Shown: positions 17,977 to 26,278 of the stretch, in pieces
How the letters are laid out: the number at the start of each line of letters is the position of its first letter
How positions within the stretch are numbered: position 1 is the first letter of the stretch
From: Streptomyces sp. G44
GTDB lineage: Bacteria > Actinomycetota > Actinomycetes > Streptomycetales > Streptomycetaceae
Length of the DNA: 33,264 bases
Assembly (NCBI RefSeq): GCF_016905445.1
Contig: NZ_JAFEXF010000071.1
Coordinates: 1-33,264, forward strand
Direction: 5' to 3'
Notes under the pieces: generated by a model
The model's database searches: none
The model's input: only the letters and a program-made list of their open reading frames with translations
Told to the model about the DNA's origin: nothing
Program-made: the position numbers and the translations under genes

Positions 17977-18005
17977 AGATTACGTAGGTACGTAATTCTT
18001 GGCAA
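17977..18005 (-). promoter_or_regulatory. Promoter with palindromic operator, ArsR-like/M23 unit
   Basis: Minus strand: TTGCCA (18005-18000), a 17-base spacer, TAATCT (17982-17977), then 7 bases to the GTG at 17969. Inside lies the perfect palindrome TTACGTA-CC-TACGTAA (17995-17980), which fills most of the spacer and overlaps the -10. This geometry is that of a repressor operator that blocks RNA polymerase; self-repression by the encoded winged-helix protein is the simplest reading. Confidence 0.75.
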
Positions 18006-18038
18006 GATCCCGAAGGGAGCCCGGCCGGGTGCGACGAA

Positions 18039-18072
18039 GCCCCCGCCCGGACCATGAGGTCCGGACGGGGGC
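18039..18072 (-). terminator. Terminator after purL
   Basis: A 15-bp stem (gcccccgcccggacc against ggtccggacgggggc, with one G-U pair in the minus-strand RNA) and a 4-base loop, 38 bases after the purL stop. Only TT follows. Confidence 0.85.
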
Positions 18073-18110
18073 CGTCAGCACGAGCCGCCGCAGGCAGCCA
18101 GGAACACCAC

Positions 18111-20356
<2,246 letters not shown>

Positions 20357-20360
<4 letters not shown>

Positions 20361-21037
20361 GCGTTGACCAGCTTCTTCAGGATCGAGGTGAAGAATCCCA
20401 GGCCGTCGGTGCGGCCGGTGCCGACCAGCGGCTCGACGGCGTGCTCGGGGTGCGGCATGAGACCGACGACGTTGCCCGCCTCGTTGGTGATGCCGGCGAT
20501 GTCACGGAGCGAGCCGTTGGGGTTGCCGTCGAGGTACCGGAAGGCGACGCGGCCCTCGGCCTCCAGCATGTCCAGGGTCCGCTCGTCGGCGGTGTACTGA
20601 CCGTCGATGTTCTTGAGCGGGATCGAGATCTCCTGACCGGCCGTGTAGTCGGCGGTCCAGGCGGTCCGGTCGCTCTCCACGCGCAGCTTCTGCTCGCGGC
20701 AGATGAAGTGCAGGTGGTTGTTGCGCAGCATCGCGCCCGGCAGGAGGTGCGTCTCGGTGAGGACCTGGAAGCCGTTGCAGATACCCAGAACGGGCATTCC
20801 GGCCTTCGCCTGCTCGATGACGGACTCCATCACCGGCGAGAAGCGGGAGATGGCGCCGGCCCGCAGATAGTCGCCGTAGGAGAATCCTCCGGGCAGCACC
20901 ACGGCGTCGACCTGCTTGAGGTCCTTGTCCTTGTGCCACAGCGGCACGGCCTCGGCGCCCGCCACGCGGACGGCGCGCTGGGTGTCGCGGTCGTCGAGGG
21001 TTCCGGGGAAAGTGACGACGCCAATTCGAGCGGTCAC
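20357..21037 (-). CDS. purQ: Phosphoribosylformylglycinamidine synthase subunit PurQ (glutaminase)
   Basis: 226 residues, class I glutamine amidotransferase. The triad is visible: Cys87 in GICNGFQVL, His196 and Glu198 in MPHPEHA. LPGGFSYGDYLRAGAI (48-63) is the usual PurQ oxyanion region. It hydrolyses glutamine and channels ammonia to PurL, bridged by PurS. The GTG at 21037 overlaps the purS TGA (GTGA) and the gene overlaps purL by 4 bases, so the three subunits are made as a coupled set. Confidence 0.98.
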
Positions 21038-21300
21038 TTCTCGCCCTCCGCCTTCTCGTCCTCCACCTTTACGACGAAGTCCTCGATCACGGTGTTGGCG
21101 AGGAAGGTTTCCGCCATCTCCTGGATACGGGCGAGGGCGGCGTCGTCGACCGGCCCGTCCACCTCCAGTTCGAAACGCTTTCCCTGACGTACGTCGGAGA
21201 TGCCCTGGAAACCGAGGCGCGGCAGTGCACGCTGCACCGCCTGGCCCTGGGGGTCGAGGATCTCCGGCTTGAGCATGACGTCGACTACGACGCGTGCCAC
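21034..21300 (-). CDS. purS: Phosphoribosylformylglycinamidine synthase subunit PurS
   Basis: 88 residues from the GTG at 21300 (VARVVVDVMLKPEILDPQG). GGGAG lies 5 bases before this GTG, whereas a GTG two codons earlier would sit within the ribosome site, so the shorter form is chosen. PurS is a small ferredoxin-like-fold protein that joins PurQ to PurL and helps ammonia transfer. The motifs ALPRLGFQGISDVRQGKR and the acidic C-terminus are typical. First gene of purS-purQ-purL; an inverted-repeat cluster and a TAGTCT box lie upstream. Confidence 0.96.
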   Translation of the reverse strand: MARVVVDVMLKPEILDPQGQAVQRALPRLGFQGISDVRQGKRFELEVDGPVDDAALARIQEMAETFLANTVIEDFVVKVEDEKAEGEK

Positions 21301-21654
21301 TGGCACTCCCGGTGTGTGGTGCTGGCGTGTGCTGCTTGCACGGTGCTGAGCAGGTTCCTTCAGACTACCGGCACAAAATTTCTACTCGCGTAGATTCGTA
21401 GAAACCTACGTGATGACGGTCACGCGCCGCCGTTCCGGCGGGTATCGAACCGGGTATCTTCACAAGGAATCAGGGAAAAGATCACGGTTCGACATTGCGG
21501 CCGGACACGCGGAGATATTCGGCCGGACTTCACAATGCAATGCCGGGCACTGTACAAAGGAAATGGCAATAGTCGATACTTTGCCCCAAAACAGCCGGAC
21601 AGTCGGCATCACCGCACGTCAGCGTGGTGGAGCCGCACGAAGGGACCGATATTC
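21301..21654. other. Divergent control region purS / lsrL
   Basis: 354 bases, clearly richer in A and T than the flanks. The purS side carries a TAGTCT -10 candidate (21367-21362, minus) and the inverted-repeat cluster 21379-21410. The lsrL side has two near-copies of TTCGGCCGGAC and several possible -10 boxes (GATATT, TACAAA), none with a convincing -35. The AT-rich character fits binding by an Lsr2-type protein, so LsrL could act on its own region (inference). No gene is supported here. Confidence 0.55.
21379..21410 (-). promoter_or_regulatory. Inverted-repeat cluster upstream of purSQL
   Basis: Two overlapping inverted repeats share arms: TTTCTAC-N12-GTAGAAA (21379-21404) and CGTAG-AAAC-CTACG (21397-21410). 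It lies just upstream of and across the -35 region of the TAGTCT box. This is a good candidate for purine-dependent control; the cognate protein is not known to me. Confidence 0.5.
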
Positions 21655-21972
21655 GTGGCGCAGCGTGTCGTAGTCACACTCTTTGACGACATGGACGGCG
21701 GGGAAGCGGCGGAAACAGTCGCCTTCGGTCTTGACGGCACGTCGTACGAGATCGACCTCAGCCAAACCAATGCCAAGAAACTGCGCACGGCGCTCGCCCC
21801 CTACCTGGAGGCGGCCCGCAAGCAGTCGAGGTCCGGGAAGGCGTTCCGGCACACCGCCGTCTCCCCCGACCCGTCGGCCGTACGGGCCTGGGCCCGCTCG
21901 CACCAGCTGGACGTCCCGCCCCGCGGCCGCATCCCCAAGCGGGTCTACGAGGCCTTCGAGGCGGCCAACTGA
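21655..21972 (+). CDS. lsrL: Lsr2-family nucleoid-associated protein LsrL
   Basis: 105 residues from a GTG at 21655, with AGGGA about 9 bases upstream. The N-terminal half (VAQRVVVTLFDDMDGGEAAE) is the Lsr2 dimerisation domain. The C-terminal half (about 66-105) is the DNA-binding domain with the AT-hook-like core PPRGRIP (88-94, RGR at 90-92). Lsr2 proteins bind AT-rich DNA, bridge it and silence horizontally acquired and antibiotic genes. Streptomyces carries two paralogues; the position beside purS identifies this one as the LsrL paralogue (from memory). The start is taken at the conserved AQRVVV; a reading 40 codons longer has no family resemblance. Confidence 0.93.
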   Translation: MAQRVVVTLFDDMDGGEAAETVAFGLDGTSYEIDLSQTNAKKLRTALAPYLEAARKQSRSGKAFRHTAVSPDPSAVRAWARSHQLDVPPRGRIPKRVYEAFEAAN

Positions 21973-22013
21973 CCCGGCACCCTCCGCGGCCCTCGCCTCT
22001 CGCGGCCACCGAC

Positions 22014-22044
22014 TTGCGCTGCACCCCCGCTGGTCAGCTAGAGT
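22014..22044 (+). promoter_or_regulatory. Candidate promoter of tRNA-Gly(TCC)
   Basis: TTGCGC (22014-22019), a 19-base spacer, TAGAGT (22039-22044), about 50 bases before the tRNA. The -10 is identical to that before tRNA-Asp. Confidence 0.5.
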
Positions 22045-22094
22045 CTGGAGCACGCCGAGGGGCGAGGCCGAAAGGCCGGACCTCACGGAGTCGT

Positions 22095-22166
22095 GCGGGT
22101 GTAGTTCAGTAGTAGAACATCCCCCTTCCAGGGGGAAGGCGCAGTGTGCAATTCCTGTCACCCGCT
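22095..22166 (+). tRNA. tRNA-Gly (anticodon TCC), atypical elbow
   Basis: 72 nt. The acceptor pairs GCGGGTG with CACCCGC; discriminator T; no encoded CCA. D stem GTTC/GAAC; anticodon stem TCCCC/GGGGA with loop CTTCCAG, so the anticodon is TCC. Unusual parts: the D loop is AGTAGTA, with A where G18 is expected. The T arm reads GCAGTGTGCAATTCCTGT, so the near-universal TTC of the T loop is TGC and the T stem either has a bulged T or only four pairs. The gene otherwise looks intact and has a promoter, so this is not an obvious pseudogene. Confidence 0.9.
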
Positions 22167-22245
22167 CCGCATCGCTTCCCGACCGGTCACCTGGTTGCGG
22201 TAAGCTGGTGCTCGCGCCGATCAGTGAGAGCTGGTCGGAGGCAAT

Positions 22246-22321
22246 GCGAACGTAGCTCAGTTGGTAGAGCGCAACCTTGCCAAGGTTGAGGTCGCGAGTT
22301 CGAACCTCGTCGTTCGCTCCA
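22246..22321 (+). tRNA. tRNA-Gly (anticodon GCC), copy 1
   Basis: Canonical cloverleaf. Acceptor GCGAACG/CGTTCGC; D loop AGTTGGTA with G18G19; anticodon loop TTGCCAA; T arm GCGAG/CTCGT with TTCGAAC. CCA is encoded (22319-22321), unlike the other tRNAs here. It lies 79 bases after tRNA-Gly(TCC); a TAAGCT box lies between, so it may be co-transcribed or have its own promoter. A strong terminator follows at once. Confidence 0.97.
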
Positions 22322-22323
22322 TC

Positions 22324-22360
22324 GAAGAAGGCCCCGGTCGATCCGACCGGGGCCTTCTTC
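22324..22360 (+). terminator. Terminator after the tRNA-Gly pair
   Basis: A perfect 17-bp stem (gaagaaggccccggtcg and its complement) with a 3-base loop, starting 2 bases after the tRNA CCA end. Confidence 0.9.
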
Positions 22361-22406
22361 GTGTCCCCGTACCCGGTCGTCGTGCCCGGTCGTCGGCCAC
22401 GGCTTC

Positions 22407-22418
22407 TGACATTTGTCA
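22407..22418 (+). promoter_or_regulatory. Palindromic operator candidate, ABC/two-component cassette
   Basis: Perfect palindrome TGACA-TT-TGTCA, 59 bases before the ABC ATPase start. TGACA/TGTCA palindromes are common binding sites for NarL-type response regulators beside ABC-2 transporters, so autoregulation by the regulator encoded at 25516 is likely (inference). Confidence 0.55.
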
Positions 22419-22476
22419 TGCGGGCCGGTGACAGCGCGCACTGCTCCCGCCTCGGCGGCCGGGAGAGGCTGGTCCC

Positions 22477-23457
22477 ATGACTGACCAAGTGATCGACGTG
22501 ACCGATCTGCGGCGCGTGTACGGGGGCGGTTTCGAGGCGGTACGCGGGGTCTCCTTCGGCGTGGCCCGCGGCGAGCTGTTCGCGCTGCTCGGCACCAACG
22601 GCGCCGGCAAGACCTCCACCATGGAGCTCCTCGAAGGCCTCGCGGCGCCGGCCGGCGGACGGGTCCGGGTGCTCGGGCACGACCCGTACACCGAGCGGGG
22701 CGCGGTGCGGCCCCGGATCGGGGTGATGCTCCAGGAAGGCGGATTCCCCGCCGAATTGACGGTCGCCGAGACCGTGCGGATGTGGGCCGGCTGCACCAGC
22801 GGGGCCCGCCCCGCCGCCGAGGCCCTGGAGATCGTGGGGCTCGGCAAGCGGGCCGGCGTACGCGTGAAGCAGCTGTCCGGCGGCGAGAAGCGGCGGCTCG
22901 ACCTCGCCATGGCGCTCATCGGGCGGCCCGAGGTGCTCTTCCTCGACGAGCCCACCACGGGGCTCGACGCGGAAGGGCGGCGCGACACCTGGGAGTTGGT
23001 CCGCGAACTGCGGGACAACGGCACGACCGTGCTGCTCACCACGCACTACCTGGAAGAGGCCGAGGAGCTCGCCGACCGGCTCGCGATCCTGCACGAGGGG
23101 CGGATCGCCGCCGAGGGGCGCGTCGCCGACGTGGTCGCCGCCCAGCCCTCCCACGTCTCCTTCGAACTGCCCGAGGGGTACTTCGTCGGCGACCTGCCGC
23201 CCCTCGCCGAGCTGGGCGTGAGCGGACACGAGAGCGCGGGGCGCCGCGTGCGGCTGCGTACGCACGAGCTGCAACGAACCGCCACGGAGCTGCTGTTGTG
23301 GGCCCGGGACGCACGGGTCGAACTGGGGGCGCTCGATGTGCGGGCGGCCTCGCTGGAGGAGGCGTTCCTGCGGATCGCGCGGGACACCGAGCGGGCCGGT
23401 AACACCAGGAATGCCGGGAGCGCCGGGAACGCCGGGGCCAAGGAGGTGGCGGCATGA
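22477..23457 (+). CDS. ABC transporter ATP-binding protein (ABC-2 type)
   Basis: 326 residues. Walker A GTNGAGKTS (39-47), Q-loop MLQEGGF (84-90), signature LSGGE (133-137), Walker B VLFLDEP (153-159), H-loop His190 in TTHYLEEAEE. The C-terminal extension (about 220-310) resembles that of DrrA/CcmA-type exporters, and the last 20 residues are a Gly/Ala/Asn linker. GGGAGAGG precedes the ATG. It overlaps the permease gene by 4 bases (ATGA). Probably exports a hydrophobic compound or peptide; the substrate cannot be told from the sequence. Confidence 0.93.
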   Translation: MTDQVIDVTDLRRVYGGGFEAVRGVSFGVARGELFALLGTNGAGKTSTMELLEGLAAPAGGRVRVLGHDPYTERGAVRPRIGVMLQEGGFPAELTVAETVRMWAGCTSGARPAAEALEIVGLGKRAGVRVKQLSGGEKRRLDLAMALIGRPEVLFLDEPTTGLDAEGRRDTWELVRELRDNGTTVLLTTHYLEEAEELADRLAILHEGRIAAEGRVADVVAAQPSHVSFELPEGYFVGDLPPLAELGVSGHESAGRRVRLRTHELQRTATELLLWARDARVELGALDVRAASLEEAFLRIARDTERAGNTRNAGSAGNAGAKEVAA

Positions 23458-24233
23458 GCACGGTGGCCGTGACGACTCCGGCGGGGCGGATGCGGGCGCT
23501 GGCGCGCGCCGAGCTGACGCTGCTCGGGCGGAGCAAGGGCACGCTGTTCGCAGCGATGTTCGTGCCGTTCGTCCTGCCGTTCAGCATGCGGCAGGCCGCC
23601 GAGGAGATGGATCTGAAGGGCACCGGACTCTCCCTCGGCACCGTCGTGCTGCCGAGCGCCCTCGGCTTCTCGCTGCTCTTCGCCGTCTACTCCACGCTGA
23701 CCGGCGTCTACGTCGCCCGGCGCGAGGAACTGGTGTTCAAGCGGCTGCGCACCGGCGAACTGCGGGACGCCGAGATACTCGCGGGCGCCGCGCTGCCCTC
23801 GGTCTCGATCGGGATCGTGCAGTGCCTGGTGCTCAGCGCGGGCTGCGCGGTGCTCCTGGACGCCGGGGCGCCGAGCGCACCCCATCTCGTGGTGCTCGGC
23901 ATCGCCGCGGGCCTCGTGATGTTCGCCGCGCTGGCGGCCGTCACCGGAAGCTTCAGCAGGTCCACCGAATCCGCCCAGGTCATGAGCATGCCGCTGATCT
24001 TCGTCTCGATGTTCGGCTCCGGGCTCTTCATCCCGTTCGAAGTCATGCCCGACAAGGTCGCCGCGGTCTGCGAGCTGCTGCCGCTCTCGCCGGTCATCGA
24101 ACTGATTCGCGGCGGCTGGGCCGGCCACCTCTCGACGGGTGAGACCCTCGGCGCCCTCGCCACCGCGGTGGCCTGGACCCTGCTGTCGGTGTTTGCTGTA
24201 CGACGATGGTTCCGCTGGGAACCCCGGCACTGA
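23454..24233 (+). CDS. ABC-2 type permease
   Basis: 259 residues with about six membrane spans (roughly 31-45, 62-84, 109-135, 142-163, 172-195, 230-250) and the ABC-2 hallmark RREELVFKRLRTGELRDAEIL between spans 2 and 3. LPLSPVIELIRGGW near 208-221 is also characteristic. It forms the channel for the upstream ATPase, with which it overlaps by 4 bases. The histidine kinase starts 15 bases after it. Confidence 0.92.
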   Translation: MSTVAVTTPAGRMRALARAELTLLGRSKGTLFAAMFVPFVLPFSMRQAAEEMDLKGTGLSLGTVVLPSALGFSLLFAVYSTLTGVYVARREELVFKRLRTGELRDAEILAGAALPSVSIGIVQCLVLSAGCAVLLDAGAPSAPHLVVLGIAAGLVMFAALAAVTGSFSRSTESAQVMSMPLIFVSMFGSGLFIPFEVMPDKVAAVCELLPLSPVIELIRGGWAGHLSTGETLGALATAVAWTLLSVFAVRRWFRWEPRH

Positions 24234-24247
24234 GGGAGGCGGTCCGC

Positions 24248-25519
24248 GTGGTCGGCCGGATACGGGCCTGGCAGCGTGACTGGCAGGCCCGTAGCAAGAT
24301 CGAGAAGGTCGAGTTCCAGAGCATGGTCATGTGGCACGCCCTGCCCTGGCTCTTCTTCTTCAGCTGGGGCTCGGTGCCGCTGGGCCTGAGTCTCGCCCAC
24401 GAACCCGCCGCGCAGATCACCGGCTGGACGCTGCTCGCGGTGGCCGCCGTGCAGAGCGTGCACGTCAACCGGTCCCTGCGGCGCTCGGTCGACCACTACC
24501 TGAGGCGGACGGACCTGCCGCGCCGCGATCTCACCGTCTCCGGTGCCCTGCTGGCCCTCGCGCTGGTGCTCGTCCTCGTCCTCGAAGCGGTCGACGGCGT
24601 CACCGAAGGGATGATCGGCTTAACGACGCTGTACCTGGTCGTGCCGTTCGGCCAGGCGCTCGCCTTCGCCGTGCCGGTCCGCAGGTTCCTGCTCCACATC
24701 GCGCTGATCGACGTCTTCGTCGTGGCCGCGTTCGCCGCCGTCGGCGTGCGCGACGCGCGGCTCGCCGGGTTCGCCGCCCTCATCGCGTTCGCCGGCCTCC
24801 TGACGCTGATCTCCGCGCGCTGCGGCGCCTGGACGCTCTCCGTGATGTGGGAGGCCGACCGGTCCCGCGAGGTGGAGGCCCGCCTCGCGGTCGCCGAGGA
24901 GCGGCTGCGGTTCGGGCGGGACCTGCACGACGTGATGGGCCGCAACCTCGCCGTCATCGCCCTCAAGAGCGAGCTGGCGGTGCAGCTCGCCCGCCGGGGG
25001 CTGCCCGAGGCCGTGGACCAGATGGTCGAGGTGCAGCGGATCGCCCAGGAGTCGCAGCGGGAGGTGCGGGAAGTGGTGCGGGGCTACCGCGAGATCGACC
25101 TCGGCGTCGAACTCCTGGGCGCACAGGGCGTGCTGGAGGCGGCCGGGATCGCCTGCCGGGTCACCGGCTCGGCGGCGGGGCTCCCGCCCACCGTCCAGTC
25201 GGCCCTCGGCTGGGTCGTCCGGGAGGCGGCCACCAACGTGCTGCGGCACGGCGACGCCACCCACTGCGACATCACCCTGACGGTGACGGACGACCGTACG
25301 ACCCTGACCGTCGAGAACGACGGCGTGGCCGATGCCGTGCCGTCGGGCGGCGGCTCGGGCCTCGCCGGGCTCGGGGAGCGGCTCGCCGAGGTCGACGGCA
25401 CCCTCGACTTCGCGGCCCGGCAGGGCCGCTTCCACCTCACCGCTGCGGTGCCGCTGCCGCGGGGCGCGGCCGGGGGCGCGGCGCCCGCACCCGCCGACCG
25501 GAACGAGGTCCTGCTGTGA
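24248..25519 (+). CDS. DesK-like sensor histidine kinase with a TTA codon
   Basis: 423 residues from a GTG at 24248; GGGAGG lies 8 bases upstream and decides this start. The N-terminal part has about six membrane spans (between residues 31 and 191) with no sizable outer loop, so it probably senses within the membrane. Then comes a HisKA_3 dimerisation domain with phospho-acceptor His227 in FGRDLHDVMGRNL, then a HATPase_c domain with N-box EAATNVLRHG (Asn330) and G-box GSGLAGLGERL (369-379). Leu125 is encoded by TTA (24620-24622), the only in-frame TTA I found in the window; in Streptomyces TTA needs the bldA tRNA, so kinase synthesis may be developmentally gated. It overlaps the regulator gene by 4 bases. 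Confidence 0.93.
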   Translation: MVGRIRAWQRDWQARSKIEKVEFQSMVMWHALPWLFFFSWGSVPLGLSLAHEPAAQITGWTLLAVAAVQSVHVNRSLRRSVDHYLRRTDLPRRDLTVSGALLALALVLVLVLEAVDGVTEGMIGLTTLYLVVPFGQALAFAVPVRRFLLHIALIDVFVVAAFAAVGVRDARLAGFAALIAFAGLLTLISARCGAWTLSVMWEADRSREVEARLAVAEERLRFGRDLHDVMGRNLAVIALKSELAVQLARRGLPEAVDQMVEVQRIAQESQREVREVVRGYREIDLGVELLGAQGVLEAAGIACRVTGSAAGLPPTVQSALGWVVREAATNVLRHGDATHCDITLTVTDDRTTLTVENDGVADAVPSGGGSGLAGLGERLAEVDGTLDFAARQGRFHLTAAVPLPRGAAGGAAPAPADRNEVLL

Positions 25520-26124
25520 GCCTGCGCCTCCTGCTCGCCGACGACGAGCACCTCATCCGGGGCGCGCTCGCCGCCCTGCTCGCCCTGGAGGACGACCTCG
25601 TGGTCGTCGCCGAGGCGGCCACCGGCCCCGAGGCGCTCGCCATGGCACGCGCCCACCGGCCCGATGTCGCGGTGCTCGACCTCCAGATGCCGGGCGCCGA
25701 CGGTGTGAGTGTGGCCACATCCCTGCGGGCCGAACTGCCGCACTGCCGGACCATGATCGTGACGAGCCATGGCAGACCGGGACATCTCAAGCGGGCCCTC
25801 GCGGTGGGCGTACGCGGCTTCGTGCCGAAGACGGTGAGTGCCCAGCGGCTCGCCGAGATCATCCGTACCGTGCACGCCGGAAACCGTTACGTGGACCCGG
25901 AGTTGGCCGCCGACGCCATCTCCGCCGGGGACTCGCCGCTGACCGCACGCGAGGCCGAGGTCCTCGAACTCGCCGCCGACGGGGCGCCCGTCGCGGAGAT
26001 CGCCGAGCGCGCCGCGCTCTCCCCCGGGACCGTCCGCAACTACCTCTCCTCGGCGGCCACCAAGATCGGGGCGGAGAACCGGCATACGGCGGTGCGTCTC
26101 GCACGCGAGCGAGGTTGGGTATAG
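25516..26124 (+). CDS. NarL/FixJ-family response regulator
   Basis: 202 residues from a GTG at 25516 that overlaps the kinase TGA (GTGA). Receiver domain: acidic pair Asp9-Asp10, phospho-acceptor Asp55 in VAVLDLQMPG, and the VPKT lysine. LuxR-type helix-turn-helix at about 138-200 (LTAREAEVLELAADG, SPGTVRNYLSSAATKIG). Partner of the kinase; the likely target is the palindrome before the ABC ATPase. The tRNA -10 box TATAGT overlaps its stop codon. Confidence 0.95.
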   Translation: MSLRLLLADDEHLIRGALAALLALEDDLVVVAEAATGPEALAMARAHRPDVAVLDLQMPGADGVSVATSLRAELPHCRTMIVTSHGRPGHLKRALAVGVRGFVPKTVSAQRLAEIIRTVHAGNRYVDPELAADAISAGDSPLTAREAEVLELAADGAPVAEIAERAALSPGTVRNYLSSAATKIGAENRHTAVRLARERGWV

Positions 26125-26125
26125 T
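26120..26125 (+). promoter_or_regulatory. -10 box of tRNA-Gly(GCC) copy 2
   Basis: TATAGT overlaps the stop codon of the response regulator, 22 bases before the tRNA. No clear -35, but the preceding TTGGG may act as an extended -10. Confidence 0.5.
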
Positions 26126-26147
26126 GGTCCTCGCGTTACGGCGCAGC

Positions 26148-26220
26148 GCGGACGTAGCTCAGTTGGTAGAGCGCAACCTTGCCAAGGTTGAGGTCGCCAG
26201 TTCGAACCTGGTCGTCCGCT
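26148..26220 (+). tRNA. tRNA-Gly (anticodon GCC), copy 2
   Basis: Canonical cloverleaf, 73 nt. It is nearly identical to copy 1, with paired (compensatory) changes in the acceptor (GCGGACG/CGTCCGC) and T stem (GCCAG/CTGGT). D loop AGTTGGTA, anticodon loop TTGCCAA, T loop TTCGAAC. No encoded CCA. Confidence 0.97.
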
Positions 26221-26225
26221 CAGAT

Positions 26226-26257
26226 GAAAGGCCCCGCTCCTCGGAGCGGGGCCTTTC
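26226..26257. terminator. Bidirectional terminator, tRNA-Gly / purC
   Basis: A perfect 15-bp stem (gaaaggccccgctcc and its complement) with a two-base centre. Both sides end in a short T-run, and it sits between the tRNA and the convergent purC. Confidence 0.88.
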
Positions 26258-26278
26258 GCGTTCTTCCCTCGCGTACGG

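Noticed and set aside
17970..18005. TTG start 12 codons upstream for the ArsR-like gene
   Set aside because: The TTG is the start of the -35 box TTGCCA, and the extra codons lie over the palindrome and -10. The GTG at 17969 fits a leaderless start.
21301..21306. GTG two codons upstream for purS
   Set aside because: It lies within the GGGAG ribosome site, which is correctly spaced for the GTG at 21300; the shorter N-terminus also matches PurS.
22095..22166. Calling tRNA-Gly(TCC) a pseudogene
   Set aside because: Acceptor, D and anticodon stems are perfect, and a promoter hexamer identical to that of tRNA-Asp precedes it; the elbow changes look specific rather than random decay.
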